Assembly: GCF_001653235.2 (NCBI RefSeq)
Contig: NC_035792.1
Coordinates: forward strand, 3,596,001 to 3,660,000
Source: Pochonia chlamydosporia 170
Taxonomy: Eukaryota; Ascomycota; Sordariomycetes; Hypocreales; Clavicipitaceae
DNA: 64,000 bases
Reading direction: 5' to 3'
Shown here: positions 22,188 to 34,834 of the stretch, piece after piece
Layout of the letters: every line of letters starts with the position of its first letter
How positions within the stretch are numbered: the stretch's first letter is position 1
Notes under the pieces: generated by a model
Told to the model about the DNA's origin: nothing
Databases searched by the model: none
What the model saw: only the letters and a program-made list of their open reading frames with translations
Program-made: the position numbers and the translations under genes

Positions 22188-23413
22188 TCTCAAATTCGCT
22201 TCGAAGCGTCTGAAGTCTGCTGAAGGCCCGGAAGACGTAAAATGTTGGAAATGTTAAGCTGTAATGAATGGAATTGGAGTTGAAACACTTGGGGAGAGTG
22301 TGGAAGCAAACGCATAGGAACCAGTTGACATTAAAGAACAGAAGGGGCCATGGCCATATTTCAGATGGCGGCAGGTGCGTAGCAGCTTGACGAGACTCTT
22401 GCCAACCGACGGCCATCCAGTACCCGAAGTCGGCGCTATCAGGCTGCATTGAATCGTGAAGTACAATTTGTTGGTCTGGAGAAAATTGTTTGCATGTGTA
22501 TTCTACGTCGCTGAGGCGACACAATGTGTTGTCCCTAGTATACATGCACCACATATCCGTCACATGGCAACACCGTACAATGCTTTTAATGGCTGATTTT
22601 TACGGTTAGCACAAATACATATATATATTAGGAAGAGGAGAAGATGAAAAATTGTGTACATAAAATGGAAAGAGACATCTGGTGCCTTTTTAGGACAATG
22701 CGATCTTACATGTCGTCTGAATTAGTCGTCCTATGTAGGTAGAGTATTGTCTAGTTCAACTCTTGACAAGACAGCTTACTGACTATAGACAATTACTCGC
22801 CTAAAAGAGCAAACGGCCCGGATAATTTGCAACAGTCTGCATGTTTTTAAAGTGAAGTATATGAGCACGTACATATTTTGAATGCTATCATGAGAAGACT
22901 TATTGAGCAGATGTAAAAGCATCTGGGTCTCAGACTAGACAGACAAGCTGCAACCCTCAAATGTGCCTACCAACTCTTTGTGACCATTTGGTGACTCATT
23001 TACCGTCATATACAATGCAATTTGCCCACGACAATTAATACTGGCTTGGGGAACATGGGCGGTAGCTCAAGTACGACAAACACCACAGCCGCACTTGGAG
23101 CATTTGACCCTACCCCATGTCAATGGAAAGCGAAGCAACGAAGATATAAAAATCAACATATTCAAAGATGAACAAAATCAAGTCTTACACCCCAATCTGT
23201 AGATAAGCACCCATCTACACAATTAGCTCCGCCAAGCCGAGGCGTCATCCATTTCCGGCATCCCGCATCAGCCAAACACACCCAAAGTTCAATTGAAAGT
23301 TCAATGAAACCCCTCCATCTCAACTCACCACTCAACCAAATAACAACAATCTCACAATCTCATCTCATCCATCACCCAAACTTCATCTCCACTCCCCAAA
23401 AGCCATCACCACA
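22188..23413. other. Intergenic, 1.2 kb
   Basis: Contains the divergent upstream regions of the coiled-coil gene and the D-lactate dehydrogenase gene. The last 150 bases before 23414 are C/A/T-rich and G-poor on the plus strand, typical of fungal 5' leaders. No gene seen. Confidence 0.55.
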
Positions 23414-24457
23414 ATGAAGCTCGCCCTCTTCAGCGCCAAGCCCTACGACAAGAAATACTTCACCGCCGCCCAAACCGCCCGCAACGACACCTCCATCACC
23501 GTCCTCTACCACGAAGTATCCCTCACCCCCGACACCGTCTCTCTATCCGAGGGCGCCGACGCAATCTGCGTCTTCGTCAACGACATCCTCACCAGCACCG
23601 TCATCGAGCACCTCGCCACCAATGGCGTCAAGGCCATCCTCCTCCGCTGCGCCGGCTTCAACAACGTAGACCTCCTCGCCGCCGAGAAGCACGGCATCGC
23701 AGTCGCCAACGTGCCCTCCTACTCGCCCGAGGCGGTGGCCGAGTTCGCAGTCGCACTCATACAAACCCTCAACAGGAACACGCACCGCGCGTATAACCGC
23801 GTGCGCGAGGGAAACTTCGCCCTCGACGGACTACTAGGCCACACTCTCCACGGCAAGACGGTCGGTATAGTGGGCACAGGCAAGATTGGCGTGGCAACCG
23901 CCCGGATCATGAAGGGCTTCGGGTGTAAAGTTATTGCGTATGATCCGTTTCCGGCGGATGCGTTTAAAGAGATTGGCGAGTATAAGAGCCTGGAGGAGTT
24001 GCTGCCAGAATGTGATATTATAAGTCTGCACTGTCCGTTGATGGAGGCGACGAAACATATTATTAATGAGGAGACGATTGGCAAGATGAAGGATGGGGTG
24101 ATGCTGGTGAATACGTCTAGGGGCGGTTTGATTGACACGAGGGCGGTGGTGAAGGCGCTGAAGAGTAGACGGCTGGGTGGTCTGGCGCTGGATGTGTATG
24201 AGGGGGAGGGTTCGTTGTTTTACAATGATCACTCTGGTGAGATTATTCACGATGATGTGTTGATGAGGCTGACGACTTTTCATAATGTTTTGGTGTGTGG
24301 GCATCAGGCGTTTTTTACGGTCGAGGCTTTGACGGAGATTGCGGAGTGTACGTTTCGAAACATGGAAGAGTTTATCAAGGATGGGACGTGTAAGAATTTG
24401 TTGACCAAGGGGTTGGTCTTGAATAGGCGTGGCTCTTTGCCCGTTAGGAATGTGTAA
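23414..24457 (+). CDS. D-lactate dehydrogenase / D-2-hydroxyacid dehydrogenase, 347 aa
   Basis: This NAD-dependent enzyme interconverts D-lactate (or a related D-2-hydroxyacid) and pyruvate in the cytosol. It is a single exon with start context CACAATGAAG. Visible features are the Rossmann loop GIVGTGKIG (G154-x-G156-x2-G159), the substrate-binding segment CAGFNNVD, and the catalytic Arg236 in NTSRGGLID. Catalytic Glu263/265 is in DVYEGEG and catalytic His297 in VCGHQAFFT. The Phe-Tyr-rich DVYEGEGSLFYNDHS segment favours the LdhA/D-LDH branch over glyoxylate or phosphoglycerate dehydrogenases. Codon usage is very C-ending up to about 23870 and G/T-ending afterwards. It converges on the transporter at 24542 with 84 bases between. 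Confidence 0.93.
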   Translation: MKLALFSAKPYDKKYFTAAQTARNDTSITVLYHEVSLTPDTVSLSEGADAICVFVNDILTSTVIEHLATNGVKAILLRCAGFNNVDLLAAEKHGIAVANVPSYSPEAVAEFAVALIQTLNRNTHRAYNRVREGNFALDGLLGHTLHGKTVGIVGTGKIGVATARIMKGFGCKVIAYDPFPADAFKEIGEYKSLEELLPECDIISLHCPLMEATKHIINEETIGKMKDGVMLVNTSRGGLIDTRAVVKALKSRRLGGLALDVYEGEGSLFYNDHSGEIIHDDVLMRLTTFHNVLVCGHQAFFTVEALTEIAECTFRNMEEFIKDGTCKNLLTKGLVLNRRGSLPVRNV

Positions 24458-24541
24458 CGGAATTTCTGTCATGTAAATTGAACGCTTCTATGCTGGTTCT
24501 ATAGCTTGGGTATTAATATCACTTCAATCTTTCTCAAACTC

Positions 24542-26416
24542 TCAAGGATTGCTAACATAGCTCCTCGCTCGTCTCAAATCCTCATCATGCTCCAAATCAT
24601 CCCGCACAACACCCTCATTCCCGTTCCCCTGCTTCGCCTTCTCAACATCATCTGCCCCAGAATCATCAGCATCCTCCCCACCATACGCATACTTGCTCCT
24701 CGCGCGAATCCTAGCACCAAACTTCCAGAACAGGAACGGAATAGCACAGCACGCCAAGCTAATAAAAGCAAGCAGCGTCGACGCCCACTGGTCACCCAGC
24801 CGATCGTACATCTGCTCCGTGAACAGCACAACGCCCGCGCCCCAGAAACTCCGGATGAACGTCTTGGCCGCCAGTGCAGACGCAGCCTGGTGCTGATACG
24901 AGTCGACGAGATAGTTGTTGGCGGAGTTATACAGAAAAATGAAGCCGAAACCCACGGGGAATCCACCCATGGCTGGTCCGGCCCACGACAACTCCGGATA
25001 CGACGACCAGGCAAAGATGAAGAGCCCCACGGGGATGAACCAGCACGAGGCCATCATGGGAATGAGACGCGCTTCTGCGGGCGGATGGCCGTTGTATCGC
25101 TTCACAAGCGTCAAGTAGTGCTTGTTGATCCAGGCAGAGCAGATGCCGGCCAGGACCCCCACCGCGACGGGAATGAACATCAATCCCGTCTTGCCGGCGG
25201 AGTATCCCTTGCCCTTTTGGTAGATGATGGGGAAGGCCACGAAAAACATGTACAGCAGGCCATACAGGACACTCATGTACAGCGAGATGAGAAAGACAAT
25301 GAGTTCCCGGAAGAGCAGCTGGAACGGACGGATGAGGAAGATGGCAAGACGCTCTGACATGGGGCGCATGTCCAGATCCTGCTCCGTAACGTGGGAGTTG
25401 TTACCCGTTGAGGCGCGCAGTTTCCGGGCTCGTCGGGCGAGGATCGTGGGTGCGTAAGTCTCGGGCACGGTGAATGTGATGAGGATCCAAACCACAGCGG
25501 CAAAGATGAGTTGAATCCAGTAGAGCCAGCGCCAGCCAGTGGCGTCGGAGAGGAAACCGCCAATAAGAGGGCCAACTTGTGCAAGTCAGTATATCGAGCG
25601 TGAAATAAAACAAGGGGAAATAGTAACGTACTCGCAGGACCAATGAATGGCGCGGCAGAAAACGCAGCCATAGGCACACCACGCTCCTCATTCTTCCACA
25701 GATCCGCCAACGTTCCACCCACAAGAGTCATTGGCGCCGAAAACGCAATACCATCAATAGTTCGGCAAACCAGCAAAGTCGAAATATTCGTAGCCACAGC
25801 GCAGGGAATGATGAACACCACCGCAATTAGCAAAGTAGAGCCACTTATTTCACGTCAGCAAAAAGGTCATATACCAGCGAAAAGCACAATCGGGAGCAAC
25901 TTACTATATGATTCTCCGTCCATATACCTCGCTCAAGGGCGCAAAAACCATGGGCCCAACACCAAAACCCACGACAAACAACGAAATACTCAGCAGAGCA
26001 ACCTCCTCACTGACGTGAAACTCCTCCGCCACACCAGGAATATTGGCCGTCACCACGGCGGACGCAAACGCCACGACGAAACAAGTCAGCGCAACAACCA
26101 TGGTGCAATACCACTTGAACGCCTTGCTCCAGTTCTTGGGATTCTCGGGGTCATCAGGCGTAAAGGTGACGAGGTTGTGCGTCCGATCAAGTGGGACTTC
26201 ACCGGTTCGTGATGGCACAGTGTACTCTTCCATGTGGGCATTGGCAGTGAGCGTCCGATAAGGTAGGTTGACATCCAAGTTTGGGTCGAAGGACTCTTTT
26301 GAGGGACGAGCGTGAGAGGGTCTTCGTGAGGATGATGAATATCGCGTTGATGAGGAGGTATCCATGGCGGCGTGGTGAGAAGCAGCCGCTTCAGAGGGTG
26401 TATCTTTTGCGTCCAT
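24542..26416 (-). CDS. MFS transporter, DHA1 drug:H+ antiporter / polyamine-type, 585 aa, three exons
   Basis: Exons are 25905-26416, 25632-25843 and 24542-25575. Introns are 61 and 56 nt with GTAAGT/GTACGT donors and CTGAC branch sites. The joins give [17 protein letters not shown] and [17 protein letters not shown] 110-residue Ser-rich cytosolic N-terminus precedes twelve predicted helices. The [12 protein letters not shown] motif just before helix 1 is characteristic of fungal DHA1 transporters (Flr1/Tpo1 types). Motif A is seen in [10 protein letters not shown] and motif C-like Gly/Pro spacing in GPAIGPLIGG. The C-tail is acidic and charged. It is likely a plasma membrane exporter of drugs or polyamines; the substrate cannot be read from sequence. 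Confidence 0.93.
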
Positions 26417-27669
26417 GATGACTATAGACTGGGGGATACCAATTTTTAGTAGGCAGCTGACTGGCGATGGGATTTTCAGAATCGAGGACTCACGCTCAGG
26501 TATTTATACTCCTTGGAAATCGCTATACACAGCTATTCATGTCATTGTCCTCGGCAATGCCTAGCCAATCCCATGACACGAACATGGTAAAGCCATAGCC
26601 GAGACCGCTTGCCGTGAGCGGCTATCGCGCAACAAGACACATCCGACAAGAAAGTGACTGGAGCTAGTTGGAGAGAATCCCCACAAGGCAGAAAGAGCTT
26701 AAAAAATAATGAGCATGGAATTAAGAAATTACTGGATCCCTCCAGGCACGTTTTCTCCCAATCGCCACGCCGTGACCGAGGAGAGAGGTGGTGGATGCCC
26801 CGAGTCCGCGGATGATTGTATCCAGTAGGCGAGTCCATGTAGGACTTTGGGATCCACTGTTGGTCTCATGACGGTGCGGCTGATCCGGGTCGAGGAAATA
26901 AACTCGGATATTAGTGATGAATTGCGTGAGAAGGGGACATGGAAGTTGGAAGCGTTCATGGATGGTGGCGGACGGAAGTGTGAGGTGGGGCCCATCTTTT
27001 GACCTTTGATCCTTTGCCTCGAGGCCAGCGCCACAAATCAGAGCTACCATGTCAAGACAATTTTCCCTGATTCTTTCCATTTTCTTTCTACGGACAGTGC
27101 ATCGGCAGGGAGAATTTGTCTTGCTTGCTCATATTCATTTTCTATGTAACTTTTATCATCATGTTTTTCTCCCTCCTTTAACCTCCTACTGCCCATCGTG
27201 TTGTCTCCAAGTCGTGGCCTGCCAGCTGTCCGACACCTGTCAGACAAATATCTTCGGAGCTCCACCCGGCGCCGATGTGGGTCCCAACGTTGAAACTCAG
27301 AGAACTTTGCCAGCTTCTTCACGCCCTTGCTCGCTTACAAAATTTGCTCATCAACACCGGCATCGGTCTCATTGAGAATTAAAGCCGGGTCTAGAATTAA
27401 TAGTTGTCAGCTTGGCGTTCGATCTTGTCCATTTTGACCCGTTCCGTTGCGTCAAACATTGTGGACCTCTACCCGGGCCGTGTAACGTTCTCAGAGTTTG
27501 ACGTCACGGCATTTGCCCGCTCGCAATCCTATTGGTCCGCTCGCATAACATTTGTCCCCCTTGCCACCTCCATCTTTCTCCAAATCCTTGTCTCCAAGCA
27601 TCGAAGCTCTGAGTCTCTGAATCAAACAAAGTTCCATGCACATGTGCTCAGGCACGGGCGCCACAGGTT
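26417..27669. other. Intergenic, 1.25 kb
   Basis: Upstream region of the transporter (toward 26416) and downstream region of the F-box gene. Small frames around 26542-27375 are unsupported. Confidence 0.5.
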
Positions 27670-28050
27670 TTAGCGCAACTGCACGTCGAGTCTTACGATA
27701 CCACTCACTTCCTCAATCAGGTCCACCGACGCCGTACCGCTCATCCTGTCACTGCCTCTTGATCCAGCTCTAACTCTCGCTCTGGTGCACCACGCAGCTC
27801 GATCCAGCCCAGACAGACGCTCCACAAAGTTTGTACCGACGGTGCCATCAAACGGGTTGACCACCGCAGGCGAATCCTCTGCGTCACGAGGTTTCATCAT
27901 GCTGGAGCGTTCTCCTCCACCCATCATGATATCGCCCTCTTGGTCAACCAGACGAACACTTCCGTCCTGCTGGATACCTGTTGTTGTGAGCGGCTCACAG
28001 CATCCTGAGTCAACTGCCCATGACTTTGCCCATCCTGAAGAGTTAAATGC
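27670..28050 (-). other. In-frame coding-like extension behind the TAG of the F-box gene
   Basis: Directly after the TAG at 28051-28053 the same frame stays open for 126 codons to a TAA at 27670. It reads like protein: it begins AFNSSGWAKSWAVDSGCC and includes GIQQDGSVRLVDQEGDIMMG and DAEDSPAVVNPFDGTVGTNF. The segment SSPEMVV before the stop and AFNSSGWAKSW after it look like one continuous strand. This suggests the TAG replaces a Trp codon (TGG). Alternatives are readthrough, a sequence error, or a 66-nt intron (28051-28116, GTAATA...TTTAG) that would remove the stop in frame. Confidence 0.55.
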
Positions 28051-30057
28051 CTAAACAACCATCTCTGGTGACGAGTCCAGGGCAATCTCGGTAACGCTGT
28101 CACATATGGCTATTACTTGCCCACAGATTTCAAGGGGATACGATGGGCTATCCCGGAAAGCTTCACTGAATACGTCAATGGCACCATAACTCTCCTCAGG
28201 CTGCCATGGCTCCGATGTGCTTTGTCTCTGAGCTCTTCCACCGTTCAACGTGCTCATATTCTGCTGAAGCATCGCGTTTCCGTAACTCAAGTCATGGAAC
28301 AAGTCTGGAGGAACTGTAAAGAACGCAATCATTTGCTTGTCGGGGGCATTATCTGTCGCGTCTGCTGGTGACGTCGCCGCAAACGCAAACGTGGCCACTA
28401 CACGCACCCCATGCCTTGTATCTGATCCAGCTGCATACAGGATTGGTATTGCCGACACCGTTCTCAAAGGAGGTCGGAACCACACTTTCCGAAGAAGACG
28501 TGTAACAGAACCAATCGGCGCGTCAATTCCAAGGCACAGACAACCTGTTCGAGGATCAGTGAACAAGATGTGATATCCATCGCTGAGAGGGACAGCCCGG
28601 TAATGATCAGCACTCCTGGCTGATACAGTTCGTATGGCTCCGCCATCTGATATTTGGCCCTCTCGATATACTCTGGATCTGATACACATTGGCCTCATCG
28701 ACAGGCCAGGTCGTTCGTCGGCAGTTTGTTGGCCTTCCAGACCTGTTTCCCTATTGCTCCAGAATGATGTGGTATCGGTCCTTTCCGATCCGATGATTGT
28801 GGTACGGAAATCACTGTACGAACTCGTCATTGGGTCAAGCGGATTCAGTAACCCAGCCGCGGAGCTGATTAGGCGCAGCTTTTTTGCCGTGTCTGTGCCT
28901 CTTCGCGCTGGTAAGAAGTAAAGAAAGTCGCTCGATGACGATAGCGGAAACCATCTGCTAAGATCTTGACCTGTCAAGGCATCCACCCAGTGTAGCTCGA
29001 TTCCAGACGCACAACCAAAGGCCACACAGTTTCGCTGCGGACAAATGGCAACTGATCGCGGCGGATCATCCGCCTGGCAGATGTTCCTGTACACCGATCT
29101 TTCCCCAATCTCTACAAGCGGAGGCTCATGAGGGGATCTCTCGTGACATATACAAGTTTTTCCTGTGTCTGTGGGTGAGTTTCCTCTGGAGTTTGGTGCC
29201 GATCCCGCCATGGACGGCCCAGCCAGCGTAACTGGCGAGAAAGTCGAAGCGGGTTGGCCATTGCTGGTAATTTCACAAACCATTCCAACACGCCCTTCCA
29301 TTAGAAATGCCACAGAATGTCTTCCTGACGAAGTATCCATACTGGAACACAGAATTCTCCGAGGACAAATGATGCTCGCAACAGGACGCATAAAACCCAA
29401 AGGCATGCCTTGTCTGCGCCTCAACGGAATAGACCATGCGGACCGCCCAGGCTGACAAACGTGATTCAGTTCGTATATGTAAGCCAATTGATCCAAAGTC
29501 GCGATCAAGTATCGCCCGCAGAGGCTAACGGTGAATGACACGTCTCCATGTAGTTGATTTCTTCGACGGCTACTAACCAGTCCCCGAAAGTCTGTTTTGC
29601 CCACCTGTACAAACGCGTTTCCATTCGGGTTGGCAAGATTACACTCCCGTGCAATCCATTTGCTCATTACGCGCTCCTGACTTATTCCAGGGGATCTCGC
29701 CAACCCCATCGGTGTGATGATGCGTAGAATGCTGCTCCACCATCCCGCCTGCTTCAACATGTCCACCAGTAGCTTTCGATTCAAGCTCGCAGTAAACCAA
29801 AGTCGACACGTGTGACGGGCCGCATTGAAATCAGATGTCGATAGATGCGAGTATATATACTGAAGTATTTCTATAGGAACGTTCATTGAACTAGGTCTGT
29901 CTTGAAAGGCACCCTGTTAGCGCAAACCCAGGCACCGTGTGCGTCTAAGACTTGAAAAGCATACCGCCAGTGTCCGCTTGATCACGGTCGTATTCTTGCC
30001 CACAGATTCTCTCGACCTGGGCCAGCTGTCCAGGGGGAGGTCGGATCCTCTGGTCAT
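28051..30057 (-). CDS. F-box protein with beta-propeller-like body, interrupted by in-frame TAG, two exons
   Basis: Exon 1 is 29965-30057 (31 codons, MTRGSDLPLDSW). The intron 29914-29964 has GTATGC and CTAACAG. The long exon follows in frame through GAFQDRPSSMNVPIEILQ. The F-box is at residues about 41-80 (NVPIEILQYIYSHLSTSD then ARHTCRLWF). The rest shows repeated strand-rich segments of the type VSLCGRYLIATLDQLAYIYE and AICPQRNCVAFGCASGIELHW, like a WD/beta-propeller platform of SCF ubiquitin-ligase adaptors. The frame ends at TAG 28051, but coding-like sequence continues (separate entry). Whether this allele is functional is open. Confidence 0.78.
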
Positions 30058-30709
30058 CACTAGACACGAGTGCCACGACGGCCATCTTACCGATGGACTG
30101 GTCCGGTGAGACGAGATTGGTGAAAGACGTGCTTCGCGACGTCTTCCTGGAGTATGCTCTAGCTACTCCACGTGATACTAGTATCTGCGACGACGTGTTG
30201 TTGATTTGGACGACACTGGACGGCGGGTGGGCTTGTGTTACAAAAGCATGCCATTTAGGAGCGGGAATCGGATCTTAGGACATGGCAAACTAAGATGATG
30301 ATGTGGGAAGAACAGACTGGGTGTGCCACATCTGCTCAGCCATTTTGTTTGTGTCCATGGATTGCATAATAGGTATTCGAGTCGCTCCTACCTCATGAAA
30401 TTATGTCCACAACCTCAGGTGGGCTTCAACTTGGACTTAGCCCTCCAGTCTTCATCCAGCGTCACTTTGTGATTCCGGCACGATCAACCTATAACGGGTG
30501 AATACGACAATTCGCTGAATCAAAGGAATAAACTACGAAATAGGTATCACTAGTGCGAATTCCAAACCAAAACACATCCTTCACCCGTCTATCAACCATT
30601 TTGTAAGCGTAATCATCATTCTCTGCCAACTATGCCGCAAAAGCTTCAAACACAATGGCCGCCTGTCCAAATTATAATCATGAATGAAGCTCTAATGCCT
30701 TGCTCACAA
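30058..30709. other. Intergenic, 650 bases
   Basis: Promoter of the F-box gene and 3' flank of the CSC1-type channel gene. No coding signal. Confidence 0.5.
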
Positions 30710-33503
30710 TTAACGCCTCTGCGTGCTGTCTATCCATACATTATCTTCCCCGATACCCAAGGAGCTGTCGGCGTTTGGCAAGATCAAAGTAGGGTGTCCC
30801 TGCGAGGAGCGGCCACCTTCAGTCGTGGCATCATCATCAGGAAACGGTGGCGGATCGCGGTAGATCCATGGTAGTTGTAGCCTGCACCTTGGTTAGTTCA
30901 AGCGTTCTCCCGCCGAATGGCAGCATACAACTTACGGAAGGACGAGGCTGGGATTGACAAATGTCAACCCCCTCTCTTTGAACTCATCTAGAGTACTCCC
31001 CCTTCTCAGGATTTGGCGTTGGAAGTGCGGGACGTCATCATCTGAGATTTCCTCCTCCACTGCCTCCTCCTCCCTTTCTTCGCTTTGGTCCCCACCATTC
31101 CGGATCGCTCTCAAGGCGATCACCCTCGTCAGAGGCTCAAACCGTCGGCTGAAGTAGTAGCTATACCAAATCGTAAACGGGAGAAGGGGCAAGACCGCTA
31201 CAGACTGTATGAACGCCCTGGAGGAGGCAATTTGCCCCACCATGACTGTCTCGAAAACAAGGAGGCCGATGACAATGCGGTAGCAAATTATACGCCACGC
31301 ACCGCCCGTAGCATGTTGAGGCTGATCCATCGCGTACAGTAGCATGTACTTGAAGGTAAAATACCCGAGGGCAAAGTAAATGATGCCAACCATCAGAATC
31401 TTCCAACCCTCTAGCAGGACACTATAGATGATACACAAGTTGAAGACGAGCAATGCAGTGGGCAGGTAGAAGCCGTACTGAAACTTTGGGGGCTGCTGTA
31501 ATTCGCTGAAATCCCGGGGCGTTGTAGACAGCCATCGGTATATTGGGTAAAGAACGACGCTTCCGACTTCCAGGATTCGGAAAGGCATGAGGCCGATGCC
31601 CTGCAGCATGATGAAGGAGGTGTAAAAGCTTGAAAGATCCTCCACATCGCGAGCGATGATTGTTGGGATCAGGCTGGTGTCTTTGATAAAACGCCTCAAC
31701 ACATTAAAGAAATCTACACCGGTTCTCGAAACCGCAAAGACGAAGAAGGTGTTGAAAAATGTGAAAAAGAAGTTTTTAGAGATGACAGACAGCTCGACAT
31801 CTCCTTGAGAGACCATACCTTGGTGATTCGACAACCAGTCATAGACATATGGAACTGAAACATTGAGCAACGACACAATCAATGTCGGTGCAGTGTTTTG
31901 AAAGAATGATCTGATCAAGGGGTGCTCTTTCAACCACGACGCAAACTTTGGCAAGAAACTGTCGATCATGCATATGCTGAGCCACGATGCCAGGAAAGCT
32001 GTCGGAAATATCCATAGAATTGTCAATACCACGATAAACAGCGTAATAGCCCATGCCTTCAGCCGCCGGATGCCTCGCAGAGCGTAAGTGTTCTTCCACA
32101 CCAGATCGGAAGGCGAGGGTGTGGGCTTGGTCAAGAATCTACCAGGTCGAGGGTCTATTCTAGCCTGGATAACCATCTGACAAGATGCGACTGAATCCAT
32201 GGTGACAAGAGCCGTGTCCGTAGCTTGGTATTCCTTCTTTCGTGCTTCGAGAATCTCCTCGTCCATTCGTCGCAACTTCTCCTCGTAGTAGTCAATAGCA
32301 TCGACTTTGCGGCTTCGGAGAAGCAGAGGGCCGTATCGGATGGTAACCTGCGGACGGTCACCCTCAAAAATATGCGGTCGGCCCTGTTCGCTGGATAGTA
32401 ACCGGGCATTCTCGGCAGCTTCTTCATCACCATTAACACCATGGCCATTGGCGTCCTCGTCTGCATCCTGCGTTTGCGTCGCATCACTATGTTGCTTCGT
32501 CGAAGATTCCTGCATCTTAAGACATTTCGCCCACGAGGCCTCAAGTTTTCGCAACAGCAGGTCTCGCCTCTTGATCAGCTCATCGAGATACTTCCAGTCC
32601 CTGCATAACGTCACAGAGTCCACAAGGCCAATCTCGAGTTTTTCAATGAGCTCCTTAATCCTTTCTTCTGACCTATGCTTAATGGGTACGCCTGTGAGAC
32701 GAAACGTGCGATCTGTGACCGTCGATTGCGACCCCAGATACTTTTGTCTGAGATCTATGATACGAAATGTCTCCCAGTTGATCGAATATAGCGTAAGAGC
32801 TGCAAAAAAGTATGTGAAGATGACATATGCCCACATGTACGGCCGCTCGCGACTTTGGTCATCGTCCTTACCACCCTTGAAAGCGCCAAAGCCGCCTCCG
32901 TATGATATTCGCGGAGAGCCAAAAAGCTCTGGGTCGACGTCATCGTCCTCTCGCTTCGGTGAGTTTCGAAATTTCAGATTGATAGGCTCCAAAACGACTA
33001 TCGCAAAGAATGCCATAATGCAGAAGAGGCGAATAGCCATTTTGAAAAAGGCCAGAAACTGTCGTAAGTGTCAGAAGTCAGAGTTCCGGGGAAAGCAGTG
33101 ATCCCAATGTTGCTCGGGCGTCGCGGTGCTTACCACAAATGCATCCAGTCCTGCAGCTGCCAATATTTGAGTTTCGCTAACATTGTATAACTGAGGAATC
33201 CACCCAAGAAATGAGTTTGTCAACGCCGGGAGGTTGATCTTCGAGTTGAGACGACGTTTGTGGGCTGCGTAGAGTGAGGGCCATCGCGGGCGAAGTATCT
33301 AACAAATCAGGCAGCTATTAGCATCTTTCCACTTCCCGCGTAATGTATGCTCGCTGTCACCGTTCACGTACACAAAAGATAATAAGAGCCGAGAATCCGA
33401 GGGCAAGGGACAAAACAAGCTGCAACTTGAGCGCCGCCTCGTTCTTGAACTTGGGGGCTATGATGTCCTCACGATCACAACTGCTGTTTCTTGGTGGAAA
33501 CAT
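30710..33503 (-). CDS. CSC1/OSCA/TMEM63-type calcium-permeable channel (DUF221), 863 aa, four exons
   Basis: Exons are 33372-33503, 33134-33298, 30936-33058 and 30710-30881. Introns are 73, 75 and 54 nt, and the last has a CTAAC branch site. The joined N-terminus has TM helix 1 (LQLVLSLALGFSALIIFC), the family signature GWIPQLYNVSETQILAAAGL and DAFVFLAFFKMAIRLF. A large cytosolic loop (TFRLTGVPIKHRSEER onward) with an acidic low-complexity insert follows. The DUF221 core begins about WKNTYALRGIRRLKAW, with many helices to IWYSYYFSRRFEPLTR. The last exon adds LPLQLPWIYRDPPPFPDDDA and ends TQRR. The family forms osmosensitive, mechanically gated cation channels in the plasma or vacuolar membrane. 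Length fits. Confidence 0.93.
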
Positions 33504-34834
33504 GACGCATAGTTCTCTCGGTGTTCTCAACGCCAGCAGCGGTTACTGTAACGAGGAATGCATGAGCAAAGATGTAGCCCTGAACTGGTGACAACGTGTG
33601 TTTGGAGCAACTGTATTGGTGATGGCGAAGCTCTCTCGCCTCAAGCTTCCCATCGTCAGCCCAGATTCCTTGATCCTGGTCCTGTGACGTCTTGCTTTGT
33701 GCACGGACCATGCACAAAAGTTATGCAGGTATGGTGGGGTATTGCATAACTGCCCGGATTCCTGGCCTTACGACATGTCAACAAGACACTAATTGATTTG
33801 ACGGGATGACCAAGTAAGCTACCCGTCCGTAGGGTTTGAGTAACAGAAAATGATTCCTATGATTGCACGGGCCTTTGGCATTCACAGACACGTACTGATT
33901 CAGGTTTGTATTCAAGTTTAGTAGCCCTATGAATCAACTTGTCGGATAGGTTCTCTACTCTACCCTACACTGAACACAAGTGATGTAATATAAATCCATG
34001 CTCTACGCGTATTCTTTATTCTAGTCTTTCGTAAACACCTATAACTGGGCCGTAACTGTTCTATATGAGCTACCTTGTGAGGACGGAAATTCCCAGAAGC
34101 ATTATTGTTCTCTAACCTCGAGTCGTCTGCGACCATAGCTGCATATCGCCCAACAGCCTATATCCATCAACCAAGTGGGAAGTTGCGAGGCGCGGCAATA
34201 AAACTTCGACGCGAAACCTGGCACTAGTGTCTCATGTAACGTGTGGCAGCGTTATCCCAAGACAGATGCTTATGTCTTTTACGTAGTCATGTGGTGGGCG
34301 TTCGTCTCAACAAGCAAGACGTGTAATACCAGCGAAGCGCCGGCCCTTAAGCTGCGGAGTAACCAAGTCCTAGTATCCTTGTTTTAGGTCTCGGAAAGCA
34401 TCAAGAGGCTAGGAAAGACTTTGAAAGTAGGAGTAGCTGTAGCGGGTATCCGTGATGCAGATGCGATGCTATATAAGAAACGGCCGTCGGCAGAGCTTGC
34501 CATCTCGGCCAGCATCGGCGAAGCAATGGCAAGTTGTGACACAGACCGGTAAAGGCAGAATGTTTACCTAGCACCACAAATTTTCAAGAATTTCTGAGTT
34601 GAGGCCTGCTTGTATACACGTGTTGTTCTGTCCATGCGAGTCTGTCATGCCAAGCATTGTCCTTTGACGTTCTGAACACTTCACTTAGCCTACGAGGCGT
34701 GGATTGCTGTGGTAGGGGTGTAGCTGAGAGGATTTGAATCATATAACCGGAAAGCGTTCGTTCATCACGTCGAGATTGAGTAGAAACTATATCTCAGCCT
34801 TCTCTTTGTTACCAAATTCACGAGTCGGACAAGC

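Noticed and set aside
23834..24472. 212-codon minus-strand frame
   Set aside because: Antisense shadow of the D-lactate dehydrogenase gene.
24506..25357. 283-codon plus-strand frame
   Set aside because: It is the antisense shadow of the MFS transporter's last exon, made open by its G/C-rich codon pattern.
16799..26416. Secondary metabolite cluster
   Set aside because: Redox enzymes, GNAT and an exporter are present, but there is no polyketide or peptide synthase, terpene cyclase, prenyltransferase or cluster regulator.
32307..33101. 264-codon plus-strand frame
   Set aside because: Antisense to the CSC1-type channel cytosolic loop; residue content is Ser/Arg-rich noise.
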